From contig NZ_MKIR01000026.1 of the NCBI RefSeq assembly GCF_001832905.1, positions 1 to 64,000 of the forward strand: 64,000 nt of DNA. The letters run 5' to 3'. The translations under genes and the position numbers were made by a program. Origin of the DNA: Floricoccus tropicus. GTDB lineage: Bacteria > Bacillota > Bacilli > Lactobacillales > Streptococcaceae. Shown here piece after piece: positions 39,543 through 46,985 of the stretch (positions within the stretch are counted from its first letter, which is position 1; each line of letters opens with the position of its first letter). The notes under the pieces were generated by a model, which saw nothing but the letters and a program-made list of their open reading frames with translations, made no database searches and had not been told where the DNA came from.

Positions 39543-40505
39543 TTACTGCCATCCCCTTATATCAAAGTTGGTAAGTTTTTCTTTATCAATAAACTCAACT
39601 GGCACTATTATTTCCTTATCCGTCTTTTTTCCTTTCACTAAATCATAGACGACATCTATTGCATTTTGCCCAATTTTTACTGGAAATTGAGCTACTGTTC
39701 CTGTTACCTCATTTTTATCTTGTAAGAGCTTCTTCATATCTGGTGAGCCATCTATGCCGTAAACATATATTTTATTATTTATATTGTTTTCTTTAAGTGC
39801 TGCTAATGCACCTATTGCACTTTGGTCATTTAATGCCATGACTACATTAAATTTCTCACCCTTGGAAATTAAATTGCTAACAATAGGCATCGTTATTTCG
39901 GTTTGACCTAAGGTCTCTACCCTGTCAATAATCTTATAATTTGTATTTCCTTTGATAGTATCTGTAAATCCTTTAATCCTATCCGTTGCGGACATTGTGC
40001 TGCTATGCTCTAGCAAAAGAATTTCTGCGTTATTGATCCTCTTTTTCATATCCTCAGCACATAGAACGCCAGCCTTATAATTATCTGAAACAATTGTACT
40101 ATCAACATTTGAACTATCTTTTAGTTGGGTATCAACGACAACAATTTTTATACCAGCATCTTTAGCTTTTTTTATTGCAGTATTTAATTTTTTATTATTA
40201 CTATCAATTGGATTAATAATAATTGCATCAACTTTCTTATCTACAAACGACTCAATCTGTAAGCATTGCTTATCTATATCCAATGCAGGGTCTCGTGTAT
40301 AGAGGATATCATGATTTTCATCAACTCGTTTTTCAATTTCATCATTAAGAGTCTTATAAAAGACATTATTCATAGTCATATAAGAAGAGCCAATTCTAAT
40401 CTGGTTTGGTACTACTGGTAAAAATTTATAGCAAAGGAAAACAATTATTACAAATGCTATTCCACTTATTATTGAACAAATCAATAAAGTATTTCTTTTT
40501 TTCAT
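39543..40505 (-). CDS. Membrane-tethered RbsB-like sugar-binding protein
   Basis: 320 aa. An N-terminal helix (LLICSIISGIAFVIIVFLCY) without an evident lipobox, then a periplasmic-binding-protein type I fold (VDAIIINPIDSNN, IKIVVVDTQLKDSSNVD, VVMALNDQSAIGALAALKEN, VYGIDGSPDM) like ribose/galactose-binding proteins. First gene of the sensor unit. No rbs-type permease genes nearby, so it is a good candidate co-sensor for the kinase, comparable in concept to the XylFII-LytS arrangement of clostridia. Confidence 0.85.
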   Translation of the reverse strand: MKKRNTLLICSIISGIAFVIIVFLCYKFLPVVPNQIRIGSSYMTMNNVFYKTLNDEIEKRVDENHDILYTRDPALDIDKQCLQIESFVDKKVDAIIINPIDSNNKKLNTAIKKAKDAGIKIVVVDTQLKDSSNVDSTIVSDNYKAGVLCAEDMKKRINNAEILLLEHSSTMSATDRIKGFTDTIKGNTNYKIIDRVETLGQTEITMPIVSNLISKGEKFNVVMALNDQSAIGALAALKENNINNKIYVYGIDGSPDMKKLLQDKNEVTGTVAQFPVKIGQNAIDVVYDLVKGKKTDKEIIVPVEFIDKEKLTNFDIRGWQ

Positions 40506-40540
40506 GTAAATTTCCTTTTAAGTCTCATACTTCATTGTTA

Positions 40541-40597
40541 ATTATATCACACTATAGTTTCTTAAATGATTTATCTTAAAAAGATATTCATAAATCA
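40541..40597. promoter_or_regulatory. Promoter and inverted repeat upstream of the sensor unit
   Basis: Extended -10 TGATATAAT on the minus strand (TATAAT at 40541-40546). Further upstream TGATTTAT (40567-40574) and ATAAATCA (40590-40597) form an inverted repeat, a possible operator or fold-back; the As rather than Ts next to it on the coding side make a terminator unlikely. Confidence 0.5.
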
Positions 40598-40627
40598 AAA
40601 AAATTATAGGAAGTGAATATTAATATA

Positions 40628-41425
40628 TCATTTTATTTTTTGCAAAATTTGTCCAATACCATCATCATTATTACTTGGAGCAATATTATGTATTTCCTCT
40701 TTCATTTTTTCTGGTGCATTTTCCATCACGTATCCTATCCCTACTGCCCTTAGCATTTCTAAATCGTTAAAATTATCTCCGAAAGCCATTGTATCTTCAA
40801 TAGCTACTTTATAGTGTTCAGCAAGAAATTTTACTGCAAAATCTTTCCCAACTCCTTTTGACATTATCTCCATAAAGGCAGGTGATGATTTTGAAATTGA
40901 AAGCTGGGGAAATATTTTCTTCAATTTTTCTTCCTGATAAGTAATTTCTTCAACGCTACCCATGAGCAATAATTTATGAACAATATTAAGATTTTTAATG
41001 TCTGAAATAGTTGAGTCTATAGATTTGACTTTTACAATGCTTTCTTCCAAATCAACCTTTGATCTATCATTTGATTTTTGCGAAAACCATTCATGCCCAC
41101 TATAGACATTCCAAGTTGTAGATGGCATATTTTTTTCAACATAATTACAAATATCTACTGCCGTATCAACAGACATTGGAGAAGATGAAATTATTTTTCC
41201 ACTCTCATCCTGAATTAAGGCTCCATTGTAAGATACTATCGGACTTTCAACAGGAATATCATTCATTATGTTCTTTATCGCTTCAGGCATTCTAGCTGAA
41301 ACAGGGATAAACGGAATTCCTGCAGATATGATTCGTTTTATCTCATGACACGTTAAATACCCCACCACATGATCGTTTGTTAGCAGGGTCCCGTCTATAT
41401 CACTAAATACTAATTTTGTACTCAT
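40628..41425 (-). CDS. Cof-type HAD hydrolase
   Basis: 265-aa HAD phosphatase with a type IIB cap: motif I FSDIDGTLL (D8, D10), motif II VSYNGA, motif IV AFGDNFNDLEM. Sugar-phosphate or nucleotide substrates are usual for the family; none can be assigned. It lies between the sensor unit and another HAD gene, with its own upstream region. Confidence 0.88.
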   Translation of the reverse strand: MSTKLVFSDIDGTLLTNDHVVGYLTCHEIKRIISAGIPFIPVSARMPEAIKNIMNDIPVESPIVSYNGALIQDESGKIISSSPMSVDTAVDICNYVEKNMPSTTWNVYSGHEWFSQKSNDRSKVDLEESIVKVKSIDSTISDIKNLNIVHKLLLMGSVEEITYQEEKLKKIFPQLSISKSSPAFMEIMSKGVGKDFAVKFLAEHYKVAIEDTMAFGDNFNDLEMLRAVGIGYVMENAPEKMKEEIHNIAPSNNDDGIGQILQKIK

Positions 41426-41527
41426 AATTACCTCTTTTTTAATATTTAGATAGGTGATTAATAAATGAGAATAATTACAATACTACTTAAATAGTATATC
41501 ACATTTGAAAACGCATACAAATATTAT

Positions 41528-41576
41528 AAAAAAAGACTGAATAGCTTAATGGTTAAAGTAATCAGTCTTATTTATT
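41528..41576 (-). terminator. Terminator after beta-PGM-like HAD gene
   Basis: AAGACTGA and TCAGTCTT form the stem ends of a hairpin with seven Ts following on the minus strand. Confidence 0.8.
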
Positions 41577-41585
41577 TTAATTATA

Positions 41586-42254
41586 TTATTTATTATCTTC
41601 AATAAAAGCTGGAACATCAGCGAGGCTATCTAGAACTGCAATTGTTTTAGAACGCAATTCTTCGTCAGGTTGGATAAGATCAGGAATCATTATTACCGGA
41701 ATACCAGCAGCATGTCCTGCAATTACACCATTGTTAGAGTCTTCAAGAATAAGTAAATTATCCATATCAATCCCTAATACTTCATGTGCCTTATTAAAAA
41801 TTTCTGGATCGGGCTTAGCATTTTTCACATCTTCAACTGAAACAATGTTTGAAAAACGATCAAATAAATTATTCTTCTTCAAGAGATCTTCAATTATATC
41901 TTTATTATTACTCGAAGCAACAATTTTAGGAATATTATTTTCTTCTAAATATGAAAGCAGTTCTAATAATCCTGGTTTCATTTCAGCAACTCCACTTTTA
42001 AGATAATCTACCACTCGTTCATAAGAAAGCTTAATAAAATCATTTACTAAATCAGATCCAAACTCTTCATCATACATTTGATGATAAGTTGCCCAGATTT
42101 CACTATCTCCAACACCTAAGAATCGATTATAGACCTCAGCATCATAAGGAATTCCTAATTCATCTGCGACTTCTTGACTTCCACGGTAGTAGATACTTTC
42201 AGTATCAAAAATTAAACCATCCATATCAAAAATGACAGCTTTTATATTTTTCAT
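41586..42254 (-). CDS. HAD hydrolase, beta-phosphoglucomutase-like
   Basis: 222-aa HAD protein with a helical cap: VIFDMDGLIFDTE (D9, D11), KIVASSNNKD, KPDPEIFNKAHEVLGI and LILEDSNNGVIAGHAAG. The subfamily holds beta-PGM and various sugar-phosphate phosphatases; FDMDGLIFDTE is common in both, so substrate is open. Single gene with terminator. Confidence 0.88.
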   Translation of the reverse strand: MKNIKAVIFDMDGLIFDTESIYYRGSQEVADELGIPYDAEVYNRFLGVGDSEIWATYHQMYDEEFGSDLVNDFIKLSYERVVDYLKSGVAEMKPGLLELLSYLEENNIPKIVASSNNKDIIEDLLKKNNLFDRFSNIVSVEDVKNAKPDPEIFNKAHEVLGIDMDNLLILEDSNNGVIAGHAAGIPVIMIPDLIQPDEELRSKTIAVLDSLADVPAFIEDNK

Positions 42255-42352
42255 GTTAAACCCTTTCTTATTGTTATTACTTACCTATTAAAACATTTTT
42301 AGTCAGGGGCTTCAATCTAAAAATAAAGTTCCGAATAATCAGGCTTTAAAAT

Positions 42353-42742
42353 TTAAAAAGGCATTTCCTCTTCCTCAAGAATCAAATCGGTTGTATCGTA
42401 ATTATTTTCTCGCAATGCTTGGGCTGCACGGCTTTCAAGTAGTTCAAACGCTGTGCACAGAATTTCTGTTTGATAACGTTTTTGATCCTGTTTATCAGTG
42501 TATGAACTTGTTCGAACTTCTCCTTCAAGTGATAATAAGGCACCTTTTTTACCATATGAGGATAGGAGTTCCGCAAGTTTTCCCCAAGCAATAACAGAAA
42601 TGAAGTCGGCTTCTTTTTCCCCTTCTGAATTTTTAAACTTTCGGTTAACAGCGACAATGAAACGAGTGAAATTTTTATCAGTTGGGGTTTTCTTTAATTC
42701 TGGTGTATCAGTTAAACGTCCAATTAGCATTGTTTTATTCAT
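42353..42742 (-). CDS. ssb: Single-stranded DNA-binding protein (SsbB-like)
   Basis: 129-aa OB-fold protein (MLIGRLTDTPELKKTPT, FISVIAWGKLAELLSSYGKKG) ending in EEEEMPF, the acidic partner-binding tip. The length and the ytpR-trx neighbourhood match the short streptococcal SsbB rather than the longer SsbA between rpsF and rpsR. No Shine-Dalgarno is visible in front of the ATG, although an AGGAGG lies about 70 bases upstream in the leader. Confidence 0.9.
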   Translation of the reverse strand: MNKTMLIGRLTDTPELKKTPTDKNFTRFIVAVNRKFKNSEGEKEADFISVIAWGKLAELLSSYGKKGALLSLEGEVRTSSYTDKQDQKRYQTEILCTAFELLESRAAQALRENNYDTTDLILEEEEMPF

Positions 42743-42843
42743 GAAAAGTATTTGAGAAAACTTATTTTTTATTTATGGATTTATCTATCTTATGACTTAT
42801 CCATATTTCTAGCAGTTTTCCCTTCCTCCTACTTTTCTATACG

Positions 42844-42869
42844 AAAAAAGGTGAGATTTCTCTCACCTA
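42844..42869 (-). terminator. Terminator after ytpR
   Basis: AGGTGAGA-GAAA-TCTCACCT hairpin and TTTTTT on the minus strand, 20 bases past the ytpR stop. Confidence 0.92.
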
Positions 42870-42890
42870 AATTAAATAATATGCTTTTTC

Positions 42891-43514
42891 TTATCCTTGC
42901 CAATGTTTAGCAGGATCAAATTTTTCTCCAACGACTGCATCAGAAGATAGTTCAATAATTCCACGTTTTTGGGGAGCGTTTGGCAGTGCCAATTCACGAG
43001 GACTTGACATCATACCTGATGACGGAACACCACGGAGTTCCCCATCAAAGATTAATGAACCATTTGGCATAATAGCACCAGGAAGAGCTACAATTGTTTT
43101 CAAACCAACACGCGCATTAGGTGCTCCTGCTACGATTTGAACAGTTTCATCTTCAGAAATTTTAACTTGAGCAATATTCAAATGATCACTATCAGCATGA
43201 GGAACAAGTTCAACAATTTCTCCAACAACAAATTTAGGATCATTATCTTCTGGAATAACTTGGTCAAATCCTGATTCAGAAATCAAAGAGTTAACTTGAC
43301 TAAGTTCTTCACTTGAAATCTCAACTTGTCCATTTCCAACAATCTCAAATAATTTAGAAGCTTCAAAGATATTCCATGCTACTGTTTCTCCATTATCTTG
43401 ACGGAAAACCTTAGCTACATTGCCTTTGCGTTCAAAATCAAGGTCAGCACCTTTATTGTCAGCTACGATAAACATTAATACATCATTTAAATTTTGGTTA
43501 TAAATTGCAATCAC
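42891..43514 (-). CDS. ytpR: YtpR-family tRNA-binding protein
   Basis: 207 aa. C-terminal EMAP-II/tRNA-binding OB domain (FVVGEIVELVPHADSDHLNI, then AQVKISEDETVQIVAGAPNA, then LRGVPSSGMMSSPREL), like the N-terminal domain of PheT; the N-terminal half is the DUF4479 region of streptococcal YtpR. Abuts the thioredoxin gene. RNA target unknown. Confidence 0.92.
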   Translation of the reverse strand: MIAIYNQNLNDVLMFIVADNKGADLDFERKGNVAKVFRQDNGETVAWNIFEASKLFEIVGNGQVEISSEELSQVNSLISESGFDQVIPEDNDPKFVVGEIVELVPHADSDHLNIAQVKISEDETVQIVAGAPNARVGLKTIVALPGAIMPNGSLIFDGELRGVPSSGMMSSPRELALPNAPQKRGIIELSSDAVVGEKFDPAKHWQG

Positions 43515-43829
43515 TTATTTTACTCCTGCTAAAAATTCATTTATTTCATTTTTTGTTTTTCTTAATTTATTTACTAAACGACCAGTTTCCTTACCATCTT
43601 CGGTAACTACAAAACTAGGTATACCCATAATACCCCACTCAATAGCAAGATCCATGAATTTATCTCGATTGATCTCAACAAAAGTAAATTCTGGGTTTTC
43701 CGCTTCAATTTCAGGCATAGATGGTTTTATAAAACGACAATCGCCACACCAATCAGCAGTAAAAAAGAAGACATTCTTCCCTTTTTCAACATATTCGGCG
43801 ATTTCTTCATAAGAATTTGGAATTATCAT
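43515..43829 (-). CDS. Thioredoxin-like protein
   Basis: 104 aa, thioredoxin fold with redox pair WCGDC (C28, C31) and cis-proline loop GIPSF. The CGDC centre differs from classical CGPC. Conserved position between DUF4651 and ytpR. The ATG overlaps the end of the DUF4651 gene by 4 bases. Confidence 0.9.
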   Translation of the reverse strand: MIIPNSYEEIAEYVEKGKNVFFFTADWCGDCRFIKPSMPEIEAENPEFTFVEINRDKFMDLAIEWGIMGIPSFVVTEDGKETGRLVNKLRKTKNEINEFLAGVK

Positions 43830-44122
43830 AAAGGTTTCCTTCCTGTTTCTACTATTTCAAGAGTATCATCATCAACTTCGAACTCAATACTTTCAAGTTG
43901 ACCATCCTCTTCCACAACCAAACCACCTTCAAAGACGTTGTCCCTTACAGGTTCTTCCATTAACCAAGAAGTTTTAATATTATCATTGCCTAGTTCTTCC
44001 TTGACATAACTAAGCAAAGTTCTCTGTCTTTTAGCCTCTTGACTTTGATAGAGCGCATAAAGTCCAGCACCTATTGCTAGTGTCGCAGTTAATCCGAGTC
44101 CTAATTTGTGAGAAGTTTTCAT
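43826..44122 (-). CDS. DUF4651 family protein
   Basis: 98 aa with one N-terminal hydrophobic segment (LGLGLTATLAIGAGLYALY) and a small soluble domain. It is recognised mainly by its fixed position beside thioredoxin, ytpR and pepA in streptococci. Function unknown. Confidence 0.75.
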   Translation of the reverse strand: MKTSHKLGLGLTATLAIGAGLYALYQSQEAKRQRTLLSYVKEELGNDNIKTSWLMEEPVRDNVFEGGLVVEEDGQLESIEFEVDDDTLEIVETGRKPL

Positions 44123-44333
44123 GCCTTACCTCCTAATTAATTTTCTTCCATACTATCAGATAATAAATATTTTAACATATTTTTAGCTTTCCTTATAGAA
44201 AAAAGAATGCTTATGAACAGAAGTCAATGTATTTTTTTCTCAGATGTAAGCTCCTAACTCCTAAATTGAATAGAAGAAATTTAGATGTTTTTTTGTTATT
44301 ATTAGTAGTAAGAAATTGGAGGAAGTTTAAGAA

Positions 44334-45404
44334 ATGGAACTATTTGATAAAATAAAAACTTTGACTGAACTACAAGCCGCACCTGGTTTTGAAGGTCCAG
44401 TTCGTGATTATTTGAAGAGGGAAATAAGCCCACTCGTTGACCGTGTTGAATTTGATGGTCTTGGCGGGATATTTGGAATTAAAGAAAATTCAGATGCCAA
44501 TGCACCACGTATTATGGTTGCTGCTCATATGGATGAAGTTGCATTTATGCTATCTCGTATTGAGGAAGACGGTACTTTCCGTGTTGTTGGTCTTGGTGGT
44601 TGGAATCCCCTTGTTGTAAGTGGTCAACGTTTTACTTTATATACTCGGGATGGTTCGCAAATTCCTGTCGTAACTGGCGGAGTTCCACCACATCTTTTAA
44701 GAGGAGCAAATGGTCAAGCTAAGGTTCCAGCAATTGAAGATATTGTTTTTGATGCCGGATTTACTGATAAAGCTGAGGCTGAATCTTTTGGTATCCGTCC
44801 AGGAAATGTTATTATTCCACAAACCGAAACAATATTAACTGCTAACAAGAAGAATGTTATTTCAAAAGCATGGGATAACCGTTACGGTTGCCTAATGGTC
44901 ACAGAACTTTTAAACAATCTTAAAGGTGAAAGTTTGCCAAATACTCTAATTGCTGGTGCTAATATTCAAGAAGAAGTTGGCCTTCGTGGTGCCCATGTGT
45001 CAACTACTAAATTTGATCCTGAACTTTTCTTCGCTGTAGATTGTTCTCCTGCCCAAGATACATTTGATAAAAATGCTGATGGGAAAATCGGCGAAGGTAC
45101 TCTTCTTCGTATCTACGATCCAGGACATATCATGCTTAAAAACATGAAAGAGTTCCTTCTTGATACTGCAAGTGACGCTGGAATTAAAACTCAGTACTAT
45201 ACTGCAAAAGGTGGAACTGATGCTGGGGCTGCTCATTTGAAAAATGATGGTGTTCCATCAACTACTATCGGAGTATGTGCACGTTATATCCATAGCCACC
45301 AAACAATCTTCAATCTAGACGATTTTGCACAAGCCCAAGCCTACCTTCAAGCAATCATTAAAAACCTTGATCGAGCAACAGTAGATACAATCAAAGGGTA
45401 TTAG
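44334..45404 (+). CDS. pepA: Glutamyl aminopeptidase (M42 family)
   Basis: 356-aa cobalt/zinc aminopeptidase removing N-terminal Glu/Asp. Metal and catalytic residues appear in VAAHMDEVAFM, SKAWDNRYGCL, IQEEVGLRGA, FAVDCSPAQD and RYIHSHQTIFN, the M42 pattern. Start preceded by GGAGG. Divergent from the DUF4651-thioredoxin-ytpR genes, as in streptococci. The tandem hairpin repeats begin right at its stop codon, so they replace a conventional terminator. Confidence 0.95.
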   Translation: MELFDKIKTLTELQAAPGFEGPVRDYLKREISPLVDRVEFDGLGGIFGIKENSDANAPRIMVAAHMDEVAFMLSRIEEDGTFRVVGLGGWNPLVVSGQRFTLYTRDGSQIPVVTGGVPPHLLRGANGQAKVPAIEDIVFDAGFTDKAEAESFGIRPGNVIIPQTETILTANKKNVISKAWDNRYGCLMVTELLNNLKGESLPNTLIAGANIQEEVGLRGAHVSTTKFDPELFFAVDCSPAQDTFDKNADGKIGEGTLLRIYDPGHIMLKNMKEFLLDTASDAGIKTQYYTAKGGTDAGAAHLKNDGVPSTTIGVCARYIHSHQTIFNLDDFAQAQAYLQAIIKNLDRATVDTIKGY

Positions 45405-45530
45405 TAGAAAAGCGTGACGACTGTTCATATTTCTGACATAATCAAAGCGCACAGTTTATTAATTCCAAACGAAAGTTTGGAGCTGTGTGCTGCATTATCG
45501 AAGAAATATAGGAGTAGAAGCTGGACAAAA
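45404..45530 (+). repeat. Tandem hairpin repeat, unit 1
   Basis: 127-bp unit starting at the pepA stop and ending in GGACAAAA. It folds as one long rod: ATATTTC/GAAATAT, ATAAT/ATTAT, GCGCACAG/CTGTGTGC, then TCCAAAC-GAAA-GTTTGGA at the tip, with an unpaired TTTATTAAT on one side. Confidence 0.9.
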
Positions 45531-45657
45531 GTAGAAAAGCGTTACGACTGTTCATATTTCTGACATAATCAAAGCGCACAGTATATTAACTCCAAACGAA
45601 AGTTTGGAGCTGTGTGCTGCGTTATGGAAGAAATATAGGAGTAAAAGCTGGACAAAA
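45531..45657 (+). repeat. Tandem hairpin repeat, unit 2
   Basis: 127 bp, about 93% identical to unit 1 by eye. Several differences (TATATTAACT for TTTATTAATT, GTTATGG for ATTATCG) fall in bulges or keep pairing through a wobble. Same tetraloop tip. Confidence 0.9.
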
Positions 45658-45783
45658 CAAGTGCTAGAGTGACTGCTTAGACTTTAAGCACAAGAAAATT
45701 ATACAGTTTATTAACTTCGATTGAAAAATCGAAGCTGTATAATTTTTTGTGTACGAAAGTCTAGGAATGATAGCATGACAAAA
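45658..45783 (+). repeat. Tandem hairpin repeat, unit 3 (sequence-diverged, fold kept)
   Basis: 126 bp. Stems are rewritten but pair: TGCTA/TAGCA, CTTAGACTTT/AAAGTCTAGG, AAAATTATACAG/CTGTATAATTTT and TTCGATT-GAAA-AATCGAA. The CAG-TTTATTAA bulge, GCTG and GAAA loop are the same as in units 1 and 2, and so is the terminal GACAAAA. Confidence 0.85.
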
Positions 45784-45857
45784 CAGAAAAGCGTTATGAC
45801 TGTTCATATTTCTGACATAATCAAAGCGCACAATTTATTAATTCCAAATATAGGAAA
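45784..45857 (+). repeat. Tandem hairpin repeat, unit 4 (right arm deleted)
   Basis: Begins AGAAAAGCG and copies unit 1 to TTAATTCCAAA, then joins TATAGGA. The tetraloop and most of the right arm are lost, so it cannot fold like the others. Ends about 40 bases before proC. Confidence 0.85.
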
Positions 45858-45899
45858 AATAACAATTCAACTTTCTATAGAAAGAGAAGTAAAAAATAT

Positions 45900-46679
45900 A
45901 TGAAAATAGGTTTTATTGGTGCTGGAAAAATGGCACAAGCAATCATATCAGGACTTGATAAGGAAAAGTTTGAAGTATATATTTCAAGCCGTGATTTTGA
46001 AAAAACAAGGATAATTGCTAAAAATCTTGGTGTTAACCAAGCTAAAGATAATATTGAATTAGCTAAATTTGTTGATATTGTAATTATGAGTGTTAAACCA
46101 CAAGTCATGCCTAAAGTTTTAAGCGAAGTAAAAGACTACCTTGAAGGAAAACTAATGCTTTCAATTGCTGCTGGTTTAACTTTGGAAAACCTAGCTGACT
46201 TAACAAGTAAGCAACTAGAAATTGTTCGTATTATGCCAAACATCAATGCTACGATTAAAGAATCTACTACTGCTATTTGTCCAAATGAATTAGTAATAGA
46301 TACTAATCTTGAGATTGCTAAAGAGATTTTTTCTTCTATTGGACAAATCTTCCAGATTGAAGAAAAAGATTTCTCAACATTCTCTGCTATTGCTGGATCA
46401 AGTCCTGCTTTCATTTACATCTTTATTGATGCCCTTAGCCGTGCAGGTGTTCTTCATGGTATGCCTAAAGACTTGGCAACTGAAATTGTTGCTTCAACAG
46501 TAAGTGCATCTGCAAATATGCTTGCTCAATCTGGAGAAAATCCTTGGTCACTTGTTGACAAAGTTTCAAGCCCTGGTGGAACAACTGTTGAAGGTATTGT
46601 TAGCTTGGAAGAAAATAGATTTGTTGCTTCAGTAATTGATGCAGTAACAAAAACAATTGAAAAAGATAAAAGATTATAA
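45900..46679 (+). CDS. proC: Pyrroline-5-carboxylate reductase
   Basis: Last step of proline synthesis, NAD(P)H-dependent. Rossmann start KIGFIGAGKMAQAIISGL, central MPNINATIKESTTAI, and the C-terminal signature around SPGGTTVEGIVSLEE. 259 aa, normal. Start after AGAGAAG. Single gene between the repeat array and a terminator. Confidence 0.95.
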   Translation: MKIGFIGAGKMAQAIISGLDKEKFEVYISSRDFEKTRIIAKNLGVNQAKDNIELAKFVDIVIMSVKPQVMPKVLSEVKDYLEGKLMLSIAAGLTLENLADLTSKQLEIVRIMPNINATIKESTTAICPNELVIDTNLEIAKEIFSSIGQIFQIEEKDFSTFSAIAGSSPAFIYIFIDALSRAGVLHGMPKDLATEIVASTVSASANMLAQSGENPWSLVDKVSSPGGTTVEGIVSLEENRFVASVIDAVTKTIEKDKRL

Positions 46680-46683
46680 AATA

Positions 46684-46735
46684 AAGCGAATCTAACACAT
46701 ATCCAATTGGGGTTGTGATAGGTTCTTTTTTTCTT
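46684..46735 (+). terminator. Terminator after proC
   Basis: GAATCTAACACA and TTGTGATAGGTTC pair imperfectly around a 13-base loop, followed by TTTTTTCTT on the plus strand. Confidence 0.78.
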
Positions 46736-46859
46736 AAATTCCTATCGCAAATTTCATGTATACTTTATAATTTTTCAGAGATTTTTATTATGTCTTACAA
46801 GTATACCCGTCTAAATTTCAATTTTCCTTTAATGATTACGAAATGTTTTTGTAATATTA

Positions 46860-46888
46860 TTGACATAGTGTGTAATAAATAGTAATAT
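46860..46888 (+). promoter_or_regulatory. Promoter of the AgrC/ComD-like kinase operon
   Basis: TTGACA (46860-46865), 17 bases, TAATAT (46883-46888), about 95 bases upstream of the kinase start. The remaining leader is AT-rich; no ComE-type direct repeats and no convincing peptide gene are seen in this 306-base gap. Confidence 0.75.
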
Positions 46889-46985
46889 TTTGTGTAGAAG
46901 AATTTTTAAACATTCGTAAATTTAGAAAGTTTAAAAATTAATGATACAAGAAAATAAAAAATTTCAGCTGTAGTTAGGAATAATT

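Noticed and set aside
42838-42845. Competence (ComX) box for ssb, TTCGTATA on the minus strand
   Set aside because: Two mismatches to TACGAATA, it lies in the T tract of the ytpR terminator, and it is 95 bases from the gene; too weak to claim.
45404-45857. Tandem repeats considered as a CRISPR array
   Set aside because: Units are 127 bp, contiguous without unique spacers, and no cas genes are present.
46790-46882. 30-codon frame upstream of the AgrC/ComD-like kinase as a pheromone precursor
   Set aside because: No ribosome-binding site of note, no double-glycine leader or AgrD-like cysteine/acidic layout, and it overlaps the kinase promoter.
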